Of a DNA stretch of 64,000 nucleotides, positions 48,627 through 58,132 are shown one piece after another. The notes under the pieces were generated by a model. It ran no database searches and was not told the origin of the DNA. It worked only from the letters and a program-made list of their open reading frames with translations. The stretch is taken from assembly GCF_029026145.1 (NCBI RefSeq), contig NZ_CP119078.1:2847001-2911000 (forward strand). Direction: 5' to 3'. Position 1 is the stretch's first letter. Every line of letters starts with the position of its first letter. A program made the translations under genes and the position numbers. The DNA is from Legionella cardiaca. Lineage in GTDB: Bacteria > Pseudomonadota > Gammaproteobacteria > Legionellales > Legionellaceae.

Positions 48627-49201
48627 AAATTATCACCCCATCTTCATTTTGGCGAGATTAGTTCATGGCTAAATTGGATCCTACCTGCCATTTATCATCA
48701 GCGGAGCATTTCCTGACAGAACTTGGATGGCGAGAATTCCTATCATTTGCTGTATCATTTCCCTACTCTATCATGAAAATTTCCGTCAAGAATCTGCTAA
48801 GTTTCCATGGCATATCGATGAGTATTCCCTAAGACGTTGGCAACTGGGCCTAACTGGATATCCGATCATGGGTGCCGGTATGCGAGAGCTTTGGACCACA
48901 GGATACATGCACAATCGTATAAGAATGCTAGTCGCATTTTTTTGACCAAAGATTTATTAATTGACTGACGCTTAGGCGCTAACTTGTTTTTAGAGACCTT
49001 AGTTGATACTGATTTAGCCAATAATAGTACGAGTTGGCAGTGGTTGCCGGTTGCGGTGTTGATGCAGCGCCCTACTATCGTATTTTTAACCCCGTTCTGC
49101 AAAGTAAAAAATTTGATGCAAGCGGCAGTTATATTCGCCAGTGGCTCCCAGAGCTTGCTAAAGTGAAAACTCAATATTCATCAACCGTAGATAGCCAATA
49201 G
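48627..49201 (+). pseudogene. phr: Deoxyribodipyrimidine photolyase remnant
   Basis: Read across frames, the segment gives the C-terminal half of a CPD photolyase: LSPHLHFGEISSW (48630 on), AEHFLTELGWREF, LLYHENFRQESAKFPWHID, RRWQLGLTGYPIMGAGMREL, WTTGYMHNRIRMLVAFF, LTKDLLID, then a TGA in place of the family's Trp, [38 protein letters not shown] and [12 protein letters not shown]. At least three frameshifts and one in-frame stop separate these. The N-terminal half (antenna domain) is missing. It is next to the DUF523/DUF1722 gene that normally accompanies photolyase. Confidence 0.92.
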
Positions 49202-49335
49202 TACTGAAGCAGGAATTGTTCTTGGGAAACATGAGCACTATGAAAAATAACGTCAGTAATATCAAGTTGTTTCTAATAAATCCTTAAGTTTCATAATTTA
49301 TACTATGAAAATTAGCGATTAAATTAAGACGATCC

Positions 49336-50652
49336 ATGCCTAAGCTTAGAACTGCACCCGGATACCAACCTGCTGACTTTAATGCCCAGAATTTCAAAAA
49401 TTTTCAACAGAAAGAACGCGATGTTGAAGAAGCTCGCAAACAACTCAATGACATGCTTCTTCATACCAAAAAAGATTTAGTTAATTCCTTAGAGGATCTT
49501 ATCCTGCACGTAGAAAACCATCCTCATAAAAATGTGCAGATTTTTATGCTAAATGCCAAAGACGATGATGCTTATCCGTTGAAACGCATGGCGAGTAATT
49601 TAAAAGCACTGAGAACAGGAGAACTTACTCCTGATTTAATCATTCAACAAATCAATACCTGGGTTAATGCCTATAAACACAATGAATTAGACTATGGTTT
49701 TGCAAGTGACATACTTTTGAGACAACAATATCAACCAAGAGTAGACTGGGCAAACCGGGTTGGCAGAGAATTAGAAGGTGATTTAGCTAGCTTTACTGCC
49801 AGGCTAAACAAGATTAAAGAGTTCTTAAATCCTTTTCAGCAAGCTCTAAGCGAGAAACAGAAGGCACTCGACAAGAGCATGCCTACAACCATCTGTACCA
49901 ATAACCTAAATGACGCCTTTGTAGTCGCTCTACGCAAAATTCAACAAGAAGCTGATAGTTTGGCCAAAAGGGGTAATAGAGAAGCCGCCGGAATACGTGG
50001 TTTATGTGGAGAACTTATCACTAAACCTGATGCCGATCTTGAGCGCCTCGTGGAAGGATATACCACGCTGCAAGAGAGAGTCCCTAATGGCTATGCCGAT
50101 CAAAAACTTGCCGTAATTCGTGATATTTTAGCCGCTCATCGTGCGAATCAGCATTTAGTTACACGAGCAGGTTTTGATCAAAGCATACTTCACGAAGCAG
50201 TATTCGGTAATATGCCCCTTGATGATGGCTTACCTACTCAAGAACAATCCACTAGAGGATCTAAAGAGAATAAAAAGAGGACCCAAGCTATTCAAGACCT
50301 TAAAGAGATCCTGACTAACTACCTCGCTGAACGAGAAAAAGTTGTTGATGATAAAAATGAAATTAAAGAGTATTTTTTCCCATTTTTTAAAAGCTTGCAG
50401 AAAAGCTATACTCAGAAAAAACATACTGTTTCAGCAATTTGTAAAGCCTTGGATGGTGATTCTGAGGAGCTAGATCACGATTTTATTAAACATTTATCGA
50501 TTGCACGTGATGGCAATTTAGGAAAGAATTTACGAAGTTTTATTAAAGATGGAAAAGCTGATGTTATTGTTGGCGCTAAAATTACTACAGTGCGAGAATT
50601 TATTACTAAATTACATAATCAGCTCCCACAACCAACCACTCTACTACAATAG
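49336..50652 (+). CDS. Hypothetical helical protein, candidate effector
   Basis: The 438-residue product has no signal peptide, membrane helix or recognised domain. It is mostly alpha-helical and highly charged, with coiled-coil tendency near the start (QQKERDVEEARKQLNDMLLHTKKDL) and in 300-370 (ENKKRTQAIQDLKEIL). The C-terminus ends QLPQPTTLLQ. It is flanked by its own long intergenic regions and is transcribed alone. Legionella effectors often look like this, but there is no direct evidence. Confidence 0.55.
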   Translation: MPKLRTAPGYQPADFNAQNFKNFQQKERDVEEARKQLNDMLLHTKKDLVNSLEDLILHVENHPHKNVQIFMLNAKDDDAYPLKRMASNLKALRTGELTPDLIIQQINTWVNAYKHNELDYGFASDILLRQQYQPRVDWANRVGRELEGDLASFTARLNKIKEFLNPFQQALSEKQKALDKSMPTTICTNNLNDAFVVALRKIQQEADSLAKRGNREAAGIRGLCGELITKPDADLERLVEGYTTLQERVPNGYADQKLAVIRDILAAHRANQHLVTRAGFDQSILHEAVFGNMPLDDGLPTQEQSTRGSKENKKRTQAIQDLKEILTNYLAEREKVVDDKNEIKEYFFPFFKSLQKSYTQKKHTVSAICKALDGDSEELDHDFIKHLSIARDGNLGKNLRSFIKDGKADVIVGAKITTVREFITKLHNQLPQPTTLLQ

Positions 50653-50792
50653 TATTTGTAGCCCGTATTAGTAATCTTTAATACGGGAATCATCGCTCTG
50701 CTTGTCTATGTTTTCATGCAAAAAATCTTCTGCTTAGAAGAATTTGCTTTTAATTTTGCTATATTTTTATTGTGATACCATTCAGGATAAAT

Positions 50793-52904
50793 ATGGCATT
50801 AAAAATAAGACCAATTAAACTTAATAAATGGACATTAAATTTTATATTTATCATGGCCCTGATAATTATGGGCTTCCTCAGTTATTTATCCTATTCCGAG
50901 TTAAAAAACCTTATCAAATCAAATAAATGGGTTAATCATACCTATGATGTCATTGGGGAAATTGACGTTTCGCTTTACTCTCTTTCAGAAATTGAGTCTT
51001 ATCAACGTGCATACTTAATATCCAGCAGCAAAGATTACTTAAAAAAAATTAGTTTTATTAAAACTAATCTTGATAATAGCCTACAGGAAGCTTTATCACT
51101 GACAAAAGATAATCGTACACAGAATGCAAAAATTCATCGTTACAATGAATTAATTAAAGAAAGACTTTCCTATTTAAATCAAATTATTGTGTTGAAAGAA
51201 AATGATAAATTGAACACACCCGAAGGATTAGCACTATTTAATCGTAGTAGTGAAATTTCAAATGAGGCAAAAAGTATAGGGAACGAGATCAAATCGATTG
51301 AAGAAGTCTTACTCAATGAAAGAAATAATCTTACCATTGAAAAGGCCAAGGTAGGTAGTATTCTCTTAATGATAGGGAGTATTTTGAGTATTATTTTTCT
51401 TATTATCCCCTTTACCTTGGCCAATATTGAGTTAATTAACCGTAAAATTATTGAACATAAAAATCGTAATACTAGAATCCATTTACGTCAAATCATTGAA
51501 AGCACACAGGATATGGTAGCAGCGCTTGATAATCAGGGGCGCTTTGAAATTTTTAATGAGGCTTATCAACGAGAATTTAAACGGTTATTTGGCAATTCAC
51601 TAAGTATTGGCATGACGATGGATGAAGCACTGTCTAACGTATTAAATAATCAGCATCTTCTGTCAATATGGCAAAAATCATTACAACCCCATGAAGAAAT
51701 GCAGGTGATGGAATTCAAGCATGGGCAAGGTAAAAGCGTTTACGAATTAAACTCCAGTCAAATAAAAAACGAACGCAATGAAATCAAGGGTTTGGTACAT
51801 AGCATTCGCGATATTACAACCAGGGTACAAGAGCACTTTAAACTTCAGGAATCTTATAAGAAATTATCTGAAGGCATAAAAGAACTGCAACTTAAAAATG
51901 AACAAATTACTTTGCTTGTGGACATGAGTGATATTATGTTAGCGGCTAACGCTCAAGAAGAATTAAGTAAAGTGATGGCTAAATATGCTCAAGCATTACT
52001 TGCTTTCAGCAGTGGCTATCTTTTTATTATGCACCCTTCTAGGAATTATCTTGAAAAAGCTGCCAGCTGGAATACTCCCAATGAACAAGACAAGGTTATG
52101 ACCCCTGATCAGTGTTGGGCATTAAGGCTTGGCCGCTTGCATCAAATTAAAAATCCAGAAAAAGATTTAATCTGTGAACATATTGCAACAGAGGAAACCC
52201 ATCCTAAACTGCCATTAATTATTTGTGTTCCACTTATGGCTAAAAATGATATTTATGGCCTGCTTTATATTGAAATATCAGAAGCAAATTTTGTTTTGAA
52301 TGAAGAAACTCGTTTAATTATTACAGCATTCGCCGAATTAACTGCGCTTGCATTAGCAAATGTACGATTGCGAGAAAATTTACGTTATCAATCCATTCGC
52401 GATCCACTTACAGGTCTTTATAACAGACGCTATCTAGAGGATATTTTATTTAAACAAATTCATCAGGCGGAGCGTAGTAAATTTTCTTTTGCCCTACTAA
52501 TGATAGATGTGGATCATTTTAAAAAAATTAATGATAACTATGGCCATGATGCAGGAGATGTGGCCTTAAGAGAAATCGGAAAAGTGCTGGAAGATAGTGT
52601 CCGACAGGGGGATGTCGCTGCTCGTTATGGTGGCGAAGAGTTTCTTTTAATGCTCCATAATATTGATTTAGATAAAGCTAAAAAACGGGCAGAACAACTT
52701 AGGATAGCCATTTCTAAACTACAAATTAAATTTGGTGCTCAACCTGTAATACCGGTCACTATTTCAGTTGGAATCGCAATCTTCCCCAGGGATAGCAAGA
52801 GTAAAGAAGAACTTATTGAACTGGCTGACAAAGCGTTATATGAGGCAAAAGCAAGTGGAAGAAATCAGGTCGTTTGCTTTTCCGACATTAACTCGTCAGG
52901 TTAA
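50793..52904 (+). CDS. Diguanylate cyclase with CHASE3-like, PAS and GAF domains
   Basis: The 703-residue product starts at ATG 50793 with AGGATAAAT upstream. Order: transmembrane helix (FIFIMALIIMGFLSYLSY), a periplasmic helical CHASE3-like domain (SSKDYLKKISFIKTNLDNS), second helix (SILLMIGSILSIIFLIIPFTL), PAS domain (TRIHLRQIIESTQDMVAALDNQGRFEIFN), GAF domain (about 385-540) and GGDEF domain (DPLTGLYNRRYLED onward). Active site GGEEF at 613-617 is intact, and the RQGD I-site before it is present, so it should make c-di-GMP with product inhibition. It is a membrane sensor; the signal is unknown. Confidence 0.93.
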   Translation: MALKIRPIKLNKWTLNFIFIMALIIMGFLSYLSYSELKNLIKSNKWVNHTYDVIGEIDVSLYSLSEIESYQRAYLISSSKDYLKKISFIKTNLDNSLQEALSLTKDNRTQNAKIHRYNELIKERLSYLNQIIVLKENDKLNTPEGLALFNRSSEISNEAKSIGNEIKSIEEVLLNERNNLTIEKAKVGSILLMIGSILSIIFLIIPFTLANIELINRKIIEHKNRNTRIHLRQIIESTQDMVAALDNQGRFEIFNEAYQREFKRLFGNSLSIGMTMDEALSNVLNNQHLLSIWQKSLQPHEEMQVMEFKHGQGKSVYELNSSQIKNERNEIKGLVHSIRDITTRVQEHFKLQESYKKLSEGIKELQLKNEQITLLVDMSDIMLAANAQEELSKVMAKYAQALLAFSSGYLFIMHPSRNYLEKAASWNTPNEQDKVMTPDQCWALRLGRLHQIKNPEKDLICEHIATEETHPKLPLIICVPLMAKNDIYGLLYIEISEANFVLNEETRLIITAFAELTALALANVRLRENLRYQSIRDPLTGLYNRRYLEDILFKQIHQAERSKFSFALLMIDVDHFKKINDNYGHDAGDVALREIGKVLEDSVRQGDVAARYGGEEFLLMLHNIDLDKAKKRAEQLRIAISKLQIKFGAQPVIPVTISVGIAIFPRDSKSKEELIELADKALYEAKASGRNQVVCFSDINSSG

Positions 52905-53078
52905 TGCTTAGCTATTTCTATCGAAGATATTCTAAGAGTTGCAATAACTGACACCTATTTCCATTAATTACGAAAAGAAGTCTATTTTTGCCATGTTTCT
53001 CGTTAAAGACTATGCTTGGAGAAGTGGTAAATGGACTTTTTTTAACCACTCACAGCAACTTCAATGGAGGAAGTGATC

Positions 53079-53447
53079 ATGTCTAAATATTTTGTCATCT
53101 TCGTTATGTTGATTGCCTGGGCATTTGCCCCCAACGCGATGTCGCGTCAATCAGGTGGCGGTGGTGAAGATCTTAAGGGAGTTTGTGAACTGTCTGGGGG
53201 ACGCTGGGTAGGCTCCGAAGGTGGTAACTGGGCTTGCTGTTGGGCTAATTGGGGCTGCTATGGTTGCGTTGACGGCGTATGTAAAATGAAATGTGATACC
53301 CAGCGCTGCCGCAGAGCCAATAGCGCAAGTAAAGCTGGTGAAGGAGAAGCGATTATTAAAGGTTTAGCTCCTGTCAACACCAAAGCGCCCATAGTCCCCA
53401 AACAAACGCCTCCCAAAGCATCCTCTACTGAGAAGGTACAACAATAA
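53079..53447 (+). CDS. Small exported cysteine-rich protein
   Basis: The 122-residue product starts at ATG 53079 (GGAGGAAG upstream). The signal peptide MSKYFVIFVMLIAWAFAPNA is followed by a glycine-rich stretch and eight cysteines within about 40 residues (CELSGG, WACCWANWGCYGCVDGVCKMKCD, QRCRR), suggesting a disulfide-knotted module. The tail is Pro/Lys/Thr-rich and likely flexible. Cysteine spacing is not one I recognise. A terminator follows directly. Confidence 0.7.
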   Translation: MSKYFVIFVMLIAWAFAPNAMSRQSGGGGEDLKGVCELSGGRWVGSEGGNWACCWANWGCYGCVDGVCKMKCDTQRCRRANSASKAGEGEAIIKGLAPVNTKAPIVPKQTPPKASSTEKVQQ

Positions 53448-53464
53448 CCGGGAAGTTTAAAATC

Positions 53465-53495
53465 AGGGGTTGTTTAAACAACCCCTAATTTTTAT
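53465..53495. terminator. Bidirectional terminator
   Basis: A 22-base perfect palindrome (aggggttgttt/aaacaacccct) is followed by aatttttatt on the right. It separates the Cys-rich gene and the converging TMEM43 gene, whose stop codon lies inside it. Confidence 0.7.
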
Positions 53496-54657
53496 TCATT
53501 TCAGGTTTAACTGCGATTTCTTGCTTGTTCTTTCTTTGTTTATACAAGAAATAAATAATCACCCCAGCCAGTAATAATATACCGATAGACCATAAAGGTC
53601 GTGTCGCAAACCAAGCGATGGCAGTAATCAAAGCCCAAAGAGCAAAGCCACAGATAAAGGCAACGAAGCCCATACTAAAACCTGCGATAGAACCCAATAT
53701 AGGAAGAATATCGGCTAAAATAACAATTGGTTTTAAAATCAAGGAAAAGCCGCCAATCATCATGAGTAATGTACCCGCCCGCCATACCCAGGTGAACACA
53801 CGATTTTCTGTAAGTGCATCCTGAATCAGTTGATCAGAAGACTCTTGACCAGACGCCAAAAGTAATACCGGTTGTCCCGCTTTAGCCATGTATTCTTGCA
53901 GTGTATTGCCTGACTGCTGCCCAATGATACTTACCGTTTGCGGTGGTGTTACTGTCACTCTAATACGCAGATCACCAATTTGCGGGCTTTGATAATTTTG
54001 ACCAGCATAGAGTTGATTGTTGATATAACGTACTGGCATATTGATCTTATTTTGCAGCGCCGTGGTGTTTACTTTGTCAAGGTCTACTGGTTGAGTTTCA
54101 CTAATTTGTGCAATTAAATTGGGTGGTAATACGAAGTCGCCTACAGTCACCGTGTTGGCATATTGATGCAATGACTCAAGCGGCATCATTGCCGGATTCT
54201 GGTGACCGGCCTGTTCTTTATATTGGCTACTATCAAGCAAACTGGTTGACCAGGTCTTCGTGTAAGTGTAAGTGGTTACTTCTTTTTGTGAACCGCCCAT
54301 TTGTGATTCTGTGCGAGTTTCTTTATTTTGTTTCCATTGATACATTTCCACTGTTCTATTTAAACCGATAGCATTTTTTGCAAGGCCTAAAATCGGATCT
54401 TTTAGCACATCTTTTGTCGTTGCCAAACCACTTAAATAGATAACACGCAGATTATTTTTAGGATCAATGGGTGAATTAGAAACTGGAATTAAAACTTTCT
54501 GTGCCTCTACCAGAGATTGTGCAGTATGAAGACCATGGCGTTCGTTCCAAAAGATTAAAATGACAGCCGCAATAATTAATCCAATCCCCAAAAAAATACC
54601 GAGAAAAGCATCCTTAATGCGACTTCCCCAGGATTTAGTAACTATTTCTTCGGCCAT
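53485..54657 (-). CDS. TMEM43 (LUMA)-family membrane protein
   Basis: The 390-residue product starts with a cytosolic segment and a helix (LGIFLGIGLIIAAVILIFWNE), then a large external domain beginning NERHGLHTAQSLVEAQ and containing YLSGLATTKDVLKDPILGL and VEMYQWKQNKE, then three further helices at the C-terminus (VWRAGTLLMMIGGFSLIL; IAGFSMGFVAFICGFALWALI; SIGILLLAGVIIYFLY). This is the TMEM43 layout (PF07787), shared by eukaryotic nuclear-envelope proteins and scattered bacteria. Function in bacteria unknown. Confidence 0.88.
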   Translation of the reverse strand: MAEEIVTKSWGSRIKDAFLGIFLGIGLIIAAVILIFWNERHGLHTAQSLVEAQKVLIPVSNSPIDPKNNLRVIYLSGLATTKDVLKDPILGLAKNAIGLNRTVEMYQWKQNKETRTESQMGGSQKEVTTYTYTKTWSTSLLDSSQYKEQAGHQNPAMMPLESLHQYANTVTVGDFVLPPNLIAQISETQPVDLDKVNTTALQNKINMPVRYINNQLYAGQNYQSPQIGDLRIRVTVTPPQTVSIIGQQSGNTLQEYMAKAGQPVLLLASGQESSDQLIQDALTENRVFTWVWRAGTLLMMIGGFSLILKPIVILADILPILGSIAGFSMGFVAFICGFALWALITAIAWFATRPLWSIGILLLAGVIIYFLYKQRKNKQEIAVKPEMNKN

Positions 54658-54811
54658 TTTCCTACTCCTTGATGGTAAGCTGCCAACTGTACGTACCTAA
54701 ATAGTCCAATCTTTATTTAAATTCTTATGCAATTAACTTTGAAGATTAAGGCAAGAAATATGCCGAAAGGGGGCAAACCAGACAGCTTTACCGCTGGTTT
54801 GCCAAGCATGA

Positions 54812-55228
54812 TTAACTGATTCGGTGGTAGGTATTATGTCCCATAAAACGGGCACCCAAATCTTTCTTTCTCTGAACAGCTGCTTGATGAACAACTACCC
54901 AGGTGGTATCCAGAGTTTTGTTATCCTTACCTAAATTACCAACAATACTTAAGGCTGAGCCACAATCAGGATAGTCAATACTAATTGTAAAAGCATTTCC
55001 AGTTAGAAACCCCACAACAGGACGCTTTTGACCAATTACCTGTTGGCATTCTTTAGAAGCAACGGCCGTAGTAAAATAACCTGTTAGAGCCCCTTCTTTT
55101 GTGCTGGATAATTCCAAAACAGAACCTTTACCATTTTTAAAAACCATCTTTTCTTCTGCAAAGCTTGCCTGGCTAAGCATAATTAATCCACTCACAGCGA
55201 CTATACGACTTATTTTTTTTAACTGCAT
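54812..55228 (-). CDS. Exported avidin-like protein
   Basis: The 138-residue product starts at ATG 55228 after AGGAGCAGGAA; the longer frame is unlikely. Signal peptide: MQLKKISRIVAVSGLIMLSQASFA. The mature part reads as an avidin barrel: GSVLELSSTKEGALTGYFTTAV, then PVVGFLTGNAFTISIDY, GSALSIVGNL, and LDTTWVVVHQA, matching the avidin/streptavidin strands (GS.L.I, G.Y.TAV, L.T.WLL). Some Trp residues that stack on biotin are absent or altered in what I can see (there is only one Trp in the barrel), so biotin binding is doubtful. One possible disulfide (KECQQ and YPDCG). Confidence 0.6.
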   Translation of the reverse strand: MQLKKISRIVAVSGLIMLSQASFAEEKMVFKNGKGSVLELSSTKEGALTGYFTTAVASKECQQVIGQKRPVVGFLTGNAFTISIDYPDCGSALSIVGNLGKDNKTLDTTWVVVHQAAVQRKKDLGARFMGHNTYHRIS

Positions 55229-55329
55229 TTCCTGCTCCTTTAATCCGCACCAAATCAGTAAGTGCGGATGAAGCATAATCGATTATTTAGCTGTTTGCCA
55301 TCCGTGAAATCCCGGATATGCATAATTGA

Positions 55330-55779
55330 TTAAAACATCCCATTACTATTGGCAGACTCTACTGGAATGCTTTGAATTACATCCCAATGCTCAACAATTT
55401 TATTGTGTTCTAAACGAAAAATATCAATGATGGCTTGCCCTTGTGTTCCTGGTTCTTTAATTGAATGAACATGTAAAATTACATAATCGCCCTCCGCTAA
55501 AACACGTTTAATTTCACTATGAGATTGCGGATAAGTTACTTTTAGGTAATCGATATATTGCTTTAACCCATCAATACCATCTGCTGCCAAGGGATTATGT
55601 TGGATATACCAAGGCCCAAGATACCATTCTGCTGCTGCGAAATCTTTTTCATTAATTGCTTTTTGATAAAACTCAGTGACAACTCGTTTGTTAAAAGCTT
55701 GCTTGTCTTCCTGGGCAAAACTTAAATTAGCCCCCAATAACAAAGAAAACATTAAGAAAGGTAAAATCATTTTTTTCAT
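55330..55779 (-). CDS. Exported SnoaL-like (NTF2-fold) protein
   Basis: The 149-residue product starts at ATG 55779, seven bases after GGAG; two upstream ATGs overlap that site. Signal peptide MKKMILPFLMFSLLLGANLSFA. The mature domain matches the SnoaL-like NTF2 fold: FYQKAINEKDFAAAEWYL, YIQHNPLAADGIDGLKQYI, EGDYVILHVHS, and IDIFRLEHNKIVEHWDVIQ with the conserved DIFR...I.EHWD motif. Such proteins often bind or isomerise small hydrophobic molecules. It is divergent from the LysR regulator, which may control it. Confidence 0.85.
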   Translation of the reverse strand: MKKMILPFLMFSLLLGANLSFAQEDKQAFNKRVVTEFYQKAINEKDFAAAEWYLGPWYIQHNPLAADGIDGLKQYIDYLKVTYPQSHSEIKRVLAEGDYVILHVHSIKEPGTQGQAIIDIFRLEHNKIVEHWDVIQSIPVESANSNGMF

Positions 55780-55890
55780 TTTCATCTCCATTTTTATTCA
55801 ATAAAATTGATTGTAATTCGCTCTAAAAAAGAAAAAAGCGCATTTTTCTGTACTTAACAATCAACTTTTTTGATGATTAGCGAGCTAACT

Positions 55891-56778
55891 ATGACAAAAG
55901 TAACCATCGAGCAATGGCGGGTTTTACAAACGGTAGTTGATGAGGGAAGTTTTGCAAAGGCGGCGTTAAAACTTCACAAAAGTCAATCGAGTATTAGTTA
56001 TACCATTAGGAAGCTACAGGATATGCTTGGTTTAACTTTATTCTCTATCGCAGGACGAAAAGCGGTCTTAACAGAGCATGGTCAACGAATTTTAAACCTC
56101 TCTCGTCAAATAACCAGAATTGCCAAAAGTGTCGAAAATGCAGCGCATAATCTCAGCTTAAACTACGAACAATATTTACGATTGGCAATCGATGAAATTT
56201 TTCCCCCTGGGATCTTGCTTAAAGTGCTGCAACAATTTGGTTGCAATAATCAACATACACGTTTGATTATTAATCATGGCCTTTTATCTGGTCCTGGTGA
56301 ATTATTGCTTAATGGCAATGCCGAATTAGCTATTGTATCAAGAATTCCTGAAGGCTACCTTGGAGAGAAATTACTCGATATTCAATCTCTTCCCTATGCG
56401 CATATTGATAGTCCTCTGCACGCCAAGGAACTTAGCTTAGAGGATCTCCATGATGAACGTTATATTATTGCGCAAGACTCAGGAACTAAAAACAAACGGA
56501 ACGAAGGTTGGTTAGGTTCAGAATTTCATTGGAAAGTAAGCTCTATGGAAATGAAGATTCAATGTGTTGCACAAGGTATTGGTTTTTCCTGGTTACCAAC
56601 GCAATTAATAGCAAACCGCAACTTGCCCATTAAACCCCTCAAGCTAAAGCAAAACAACATTCGTACCTACCCACTTTACCTGGTGCATCACAATCCAGAA
56701 ACAATCGGTCCCTCTGCAAATCAATTAATGGCTCTTTTTCAACAGTATGCTTTACAAGAAAATACTAGGGCTTTATGA
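55891..56778 (+). CDS. LysR-family transcriptional regulator
   Basis: The 295-residue product from ATG 55891 (MTKVTIEQWRVLQTVVDEGSF) has a typical N-terminal winged helix: AKAALKLHKSQSSISYTIRKLQ is the recognition region. An effector-binding domain follows (about 90-295). The product is short of the canonical LysR by little. It is divergent from the SnoaL-like and avidin-like genes, the usual arrangement for a regulated target, with about 110 bases between the starts. An earlier ATG at 55870 adds only seven residues. Confidence 0.9.
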   Translation: MTKVTIEQWRVLQTVVDEGSFAKAALKLHKSQSSISYTIRKLQDMLGLTLFSIAGRKAVLTEHGQRILNLSRQITRIAKSVENAAHNLSLNYEQYLRLAIDEIFPPGILLKVLQQFGCNNQHTRLIINHGLLSGPGELLLNGNAELAIVSRIPEGYLGEKLLDIQSLPYAHIDSPLHAKELSLEDLHDERYIIAQDSGTKNKRNEGWLGSEFHWKVSSMEMKIQCVAQGIGFSWLPTQLIANRNLPIKPLKLKQNNIRTYPLYLVHHNPETIGPSANQLMALFQQYALQENTRAL

Positions 56779-56933
56779 GCAAAAGCCCTAAAAAAAATTT
56801 TCATCAGGCATCTCTACTTAAATTTGCGGCTTCTATACTTAAAAAGAAGGCAGCCCCATGCCACGAAAGATACGTGGGGCTATTGCTGCTAAGAAAAATC
56901 TGTTCTTTAAAAAATAAGAGCTTATGATCGCTC

Positions 56934-56961
56934 TTGTCGCGGCCACTCATACCGGTATAAT
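56934..56961 (+). promoter_or_regulatory. Probable sigma-70 promoter of the gcv operon
   Basis: TTGTCG at 56934-56939 and TATAAT at 56956-56961 with a 16-base spacer lie 34 bases upstream of the gcvT start. No glycine-riboswitch core is visible in the leader. Confidence 0.6.
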
Positions 56962-56995
56962 CTTTCGCAACCAACGCGCGAAATGAGGGAATAAA

Positions 56996-58078
56996 ATGCT
57001 CGCAAAAACACCACTAAATGCTACTCATGTAGCACTAGGCGCCAAAATGGTCGATTTTCATGGCTGGGAGATGCCACTACATTATGGCTCACAACTGGAT
57101 GAACACAATCAAGTACGTCAGCATGCGGGAATGTTTGACGTTTCACACATGACGATTGTTGATATCCTGGGAGCAGGAGGACGACAATTTTTACGCAAAC
57201 TGCTAACCAATGATGTTGATCAATTGGAGCATACAGGGCGTGCGCTTTATAGCTGCATGTGCAATGCGCACGGTGGCATCATTGATGATTTAATCGTTTA
57301 CCAACGTGCTCCAGATAACTATCGCATGGTAGTCAACTCTGCAACTCGGCAACGTGATTTGGCATGGATTCGCGCTAAAAGCGAAGGCTTTTCTGTTGGC
57401 CTGCAGGAAAGGAATGATTTAGCCATGATAGCAGTCCAGGGACCGGAAGCCATTAGCAAAACAATGGCAACTCTGACACCTGCCCAAATTGATGCGGTAT
57501 CGACTTTAACTAATTTTGAATGCGTTGATGTGGAGCACCGTTTTTTTGCTCGTACAGGTTATACTGGTGAAGATGGTTTCGAAATTATTTTACCTAAAGA
57601 AGAAATTGTTCAATTCTGGTCTTCTTTGTTAGAAATCGGCATCAAGCCTTGCGGCCTGGGGGCAAGAGATACTTTACGTCTTGAGGCAGGCATGCTTCTC
57701 TATGGTCAAGATATGGATGAGTCAACCACCCCTCTGGAATCAGGATTGGAATGGGCTGTAAAATGGCAACCAGAAGATAGAGATTTCATTGGGATGGGTG
57801 CATTGCTTTCGCAAAAGCAACAAGGCATTAAACGCAAATTAGTAGGCTTGATTTTACAAGACAAAGGCGTTATGCGCACAGGACAACGAGTCGTTGTTGA
57901 AGGTAGTCCAGATGGCATTATTACCAGTGGCACTTACTCTCCAACGCGTGGTGAATCCATTGCTTTAGCAAGAGTGCCGTCAGCAACCGGAGAAAATGTA
58001 TTTGTTGATATTCGTGGCAAATTGATTCCAGCTAAAGTTAGCAAACCACGTTTTGTTAAACGAGGAAAAATCTTATAA
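56996..58078 (+). CDS. gcvT: Glycine cleavage system T protein (aminomethyltransferase)
   Basis: The 360-residue T protein releases ammonia from the lipoyl-bound aminomethyl group and passes the one-carbon unit to tetrahydrofolate. Seen: MVDFHGWEMPLHYG near the start, HAGMFDVSHM, GGIIDDLIVY, RTGYTGEDGFEI, LGARDTLRLEAGMLLYGQDMDE, and the C-terminal TSGTYSPT. First gene of the operon, after a good promoter and GAGGGA. Confidence 0.96.
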   Translation: MLAKTPLNATHVALGAKMVDFHGWEMPLHYGSQLDEHNQVRQHAGMFDVSHMTIVDILGAGGRQFLRKLLTNDVDQLEHTGRALYSCMCNAHGGIIDDLIVYQRAPDNYRMVVNSATRQRDLAWIRAKSEGFSVGLQERNDLAMIAVQGPEAISKTMATLTPAQIDAVSTLTNFECVDVEHRFFARTGYTGEDGFEIILPKEEIVQFWSSLLEIGIKPCGLGARDTLRLEAGMLLYGQDMDESTTPLESGLEWAVKWQPEDRDFIGMGALLSQKQQGIKRKLVGLILQDKGVMRTGQRVVVEGSPDGIITSGTYSPTRGESIALARVPSATGENVFVDIRGKLIPAKVSKPRFVKRGKIL

Positions 58079-58132
58079 CAACAAATTGAATTGGCAGCTC
58101 ATTGAATTAAAAAAATAATAAGAGAGAAAAAA

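Noticed and set aside
48727..48945. 72-codon plus-strand frame as an independent gene
   Set aside because: It is a fragment of the frameshifted photolyase pseudogene.
56779..56995. Glycine riboswitch upstream of gcvT
   Set aside because: The leader after the predicted promoter is only about 30 bases and lacks the conserved glycine-aptamer core; the hairpin around 56851-56885 is upstream of the promoter.
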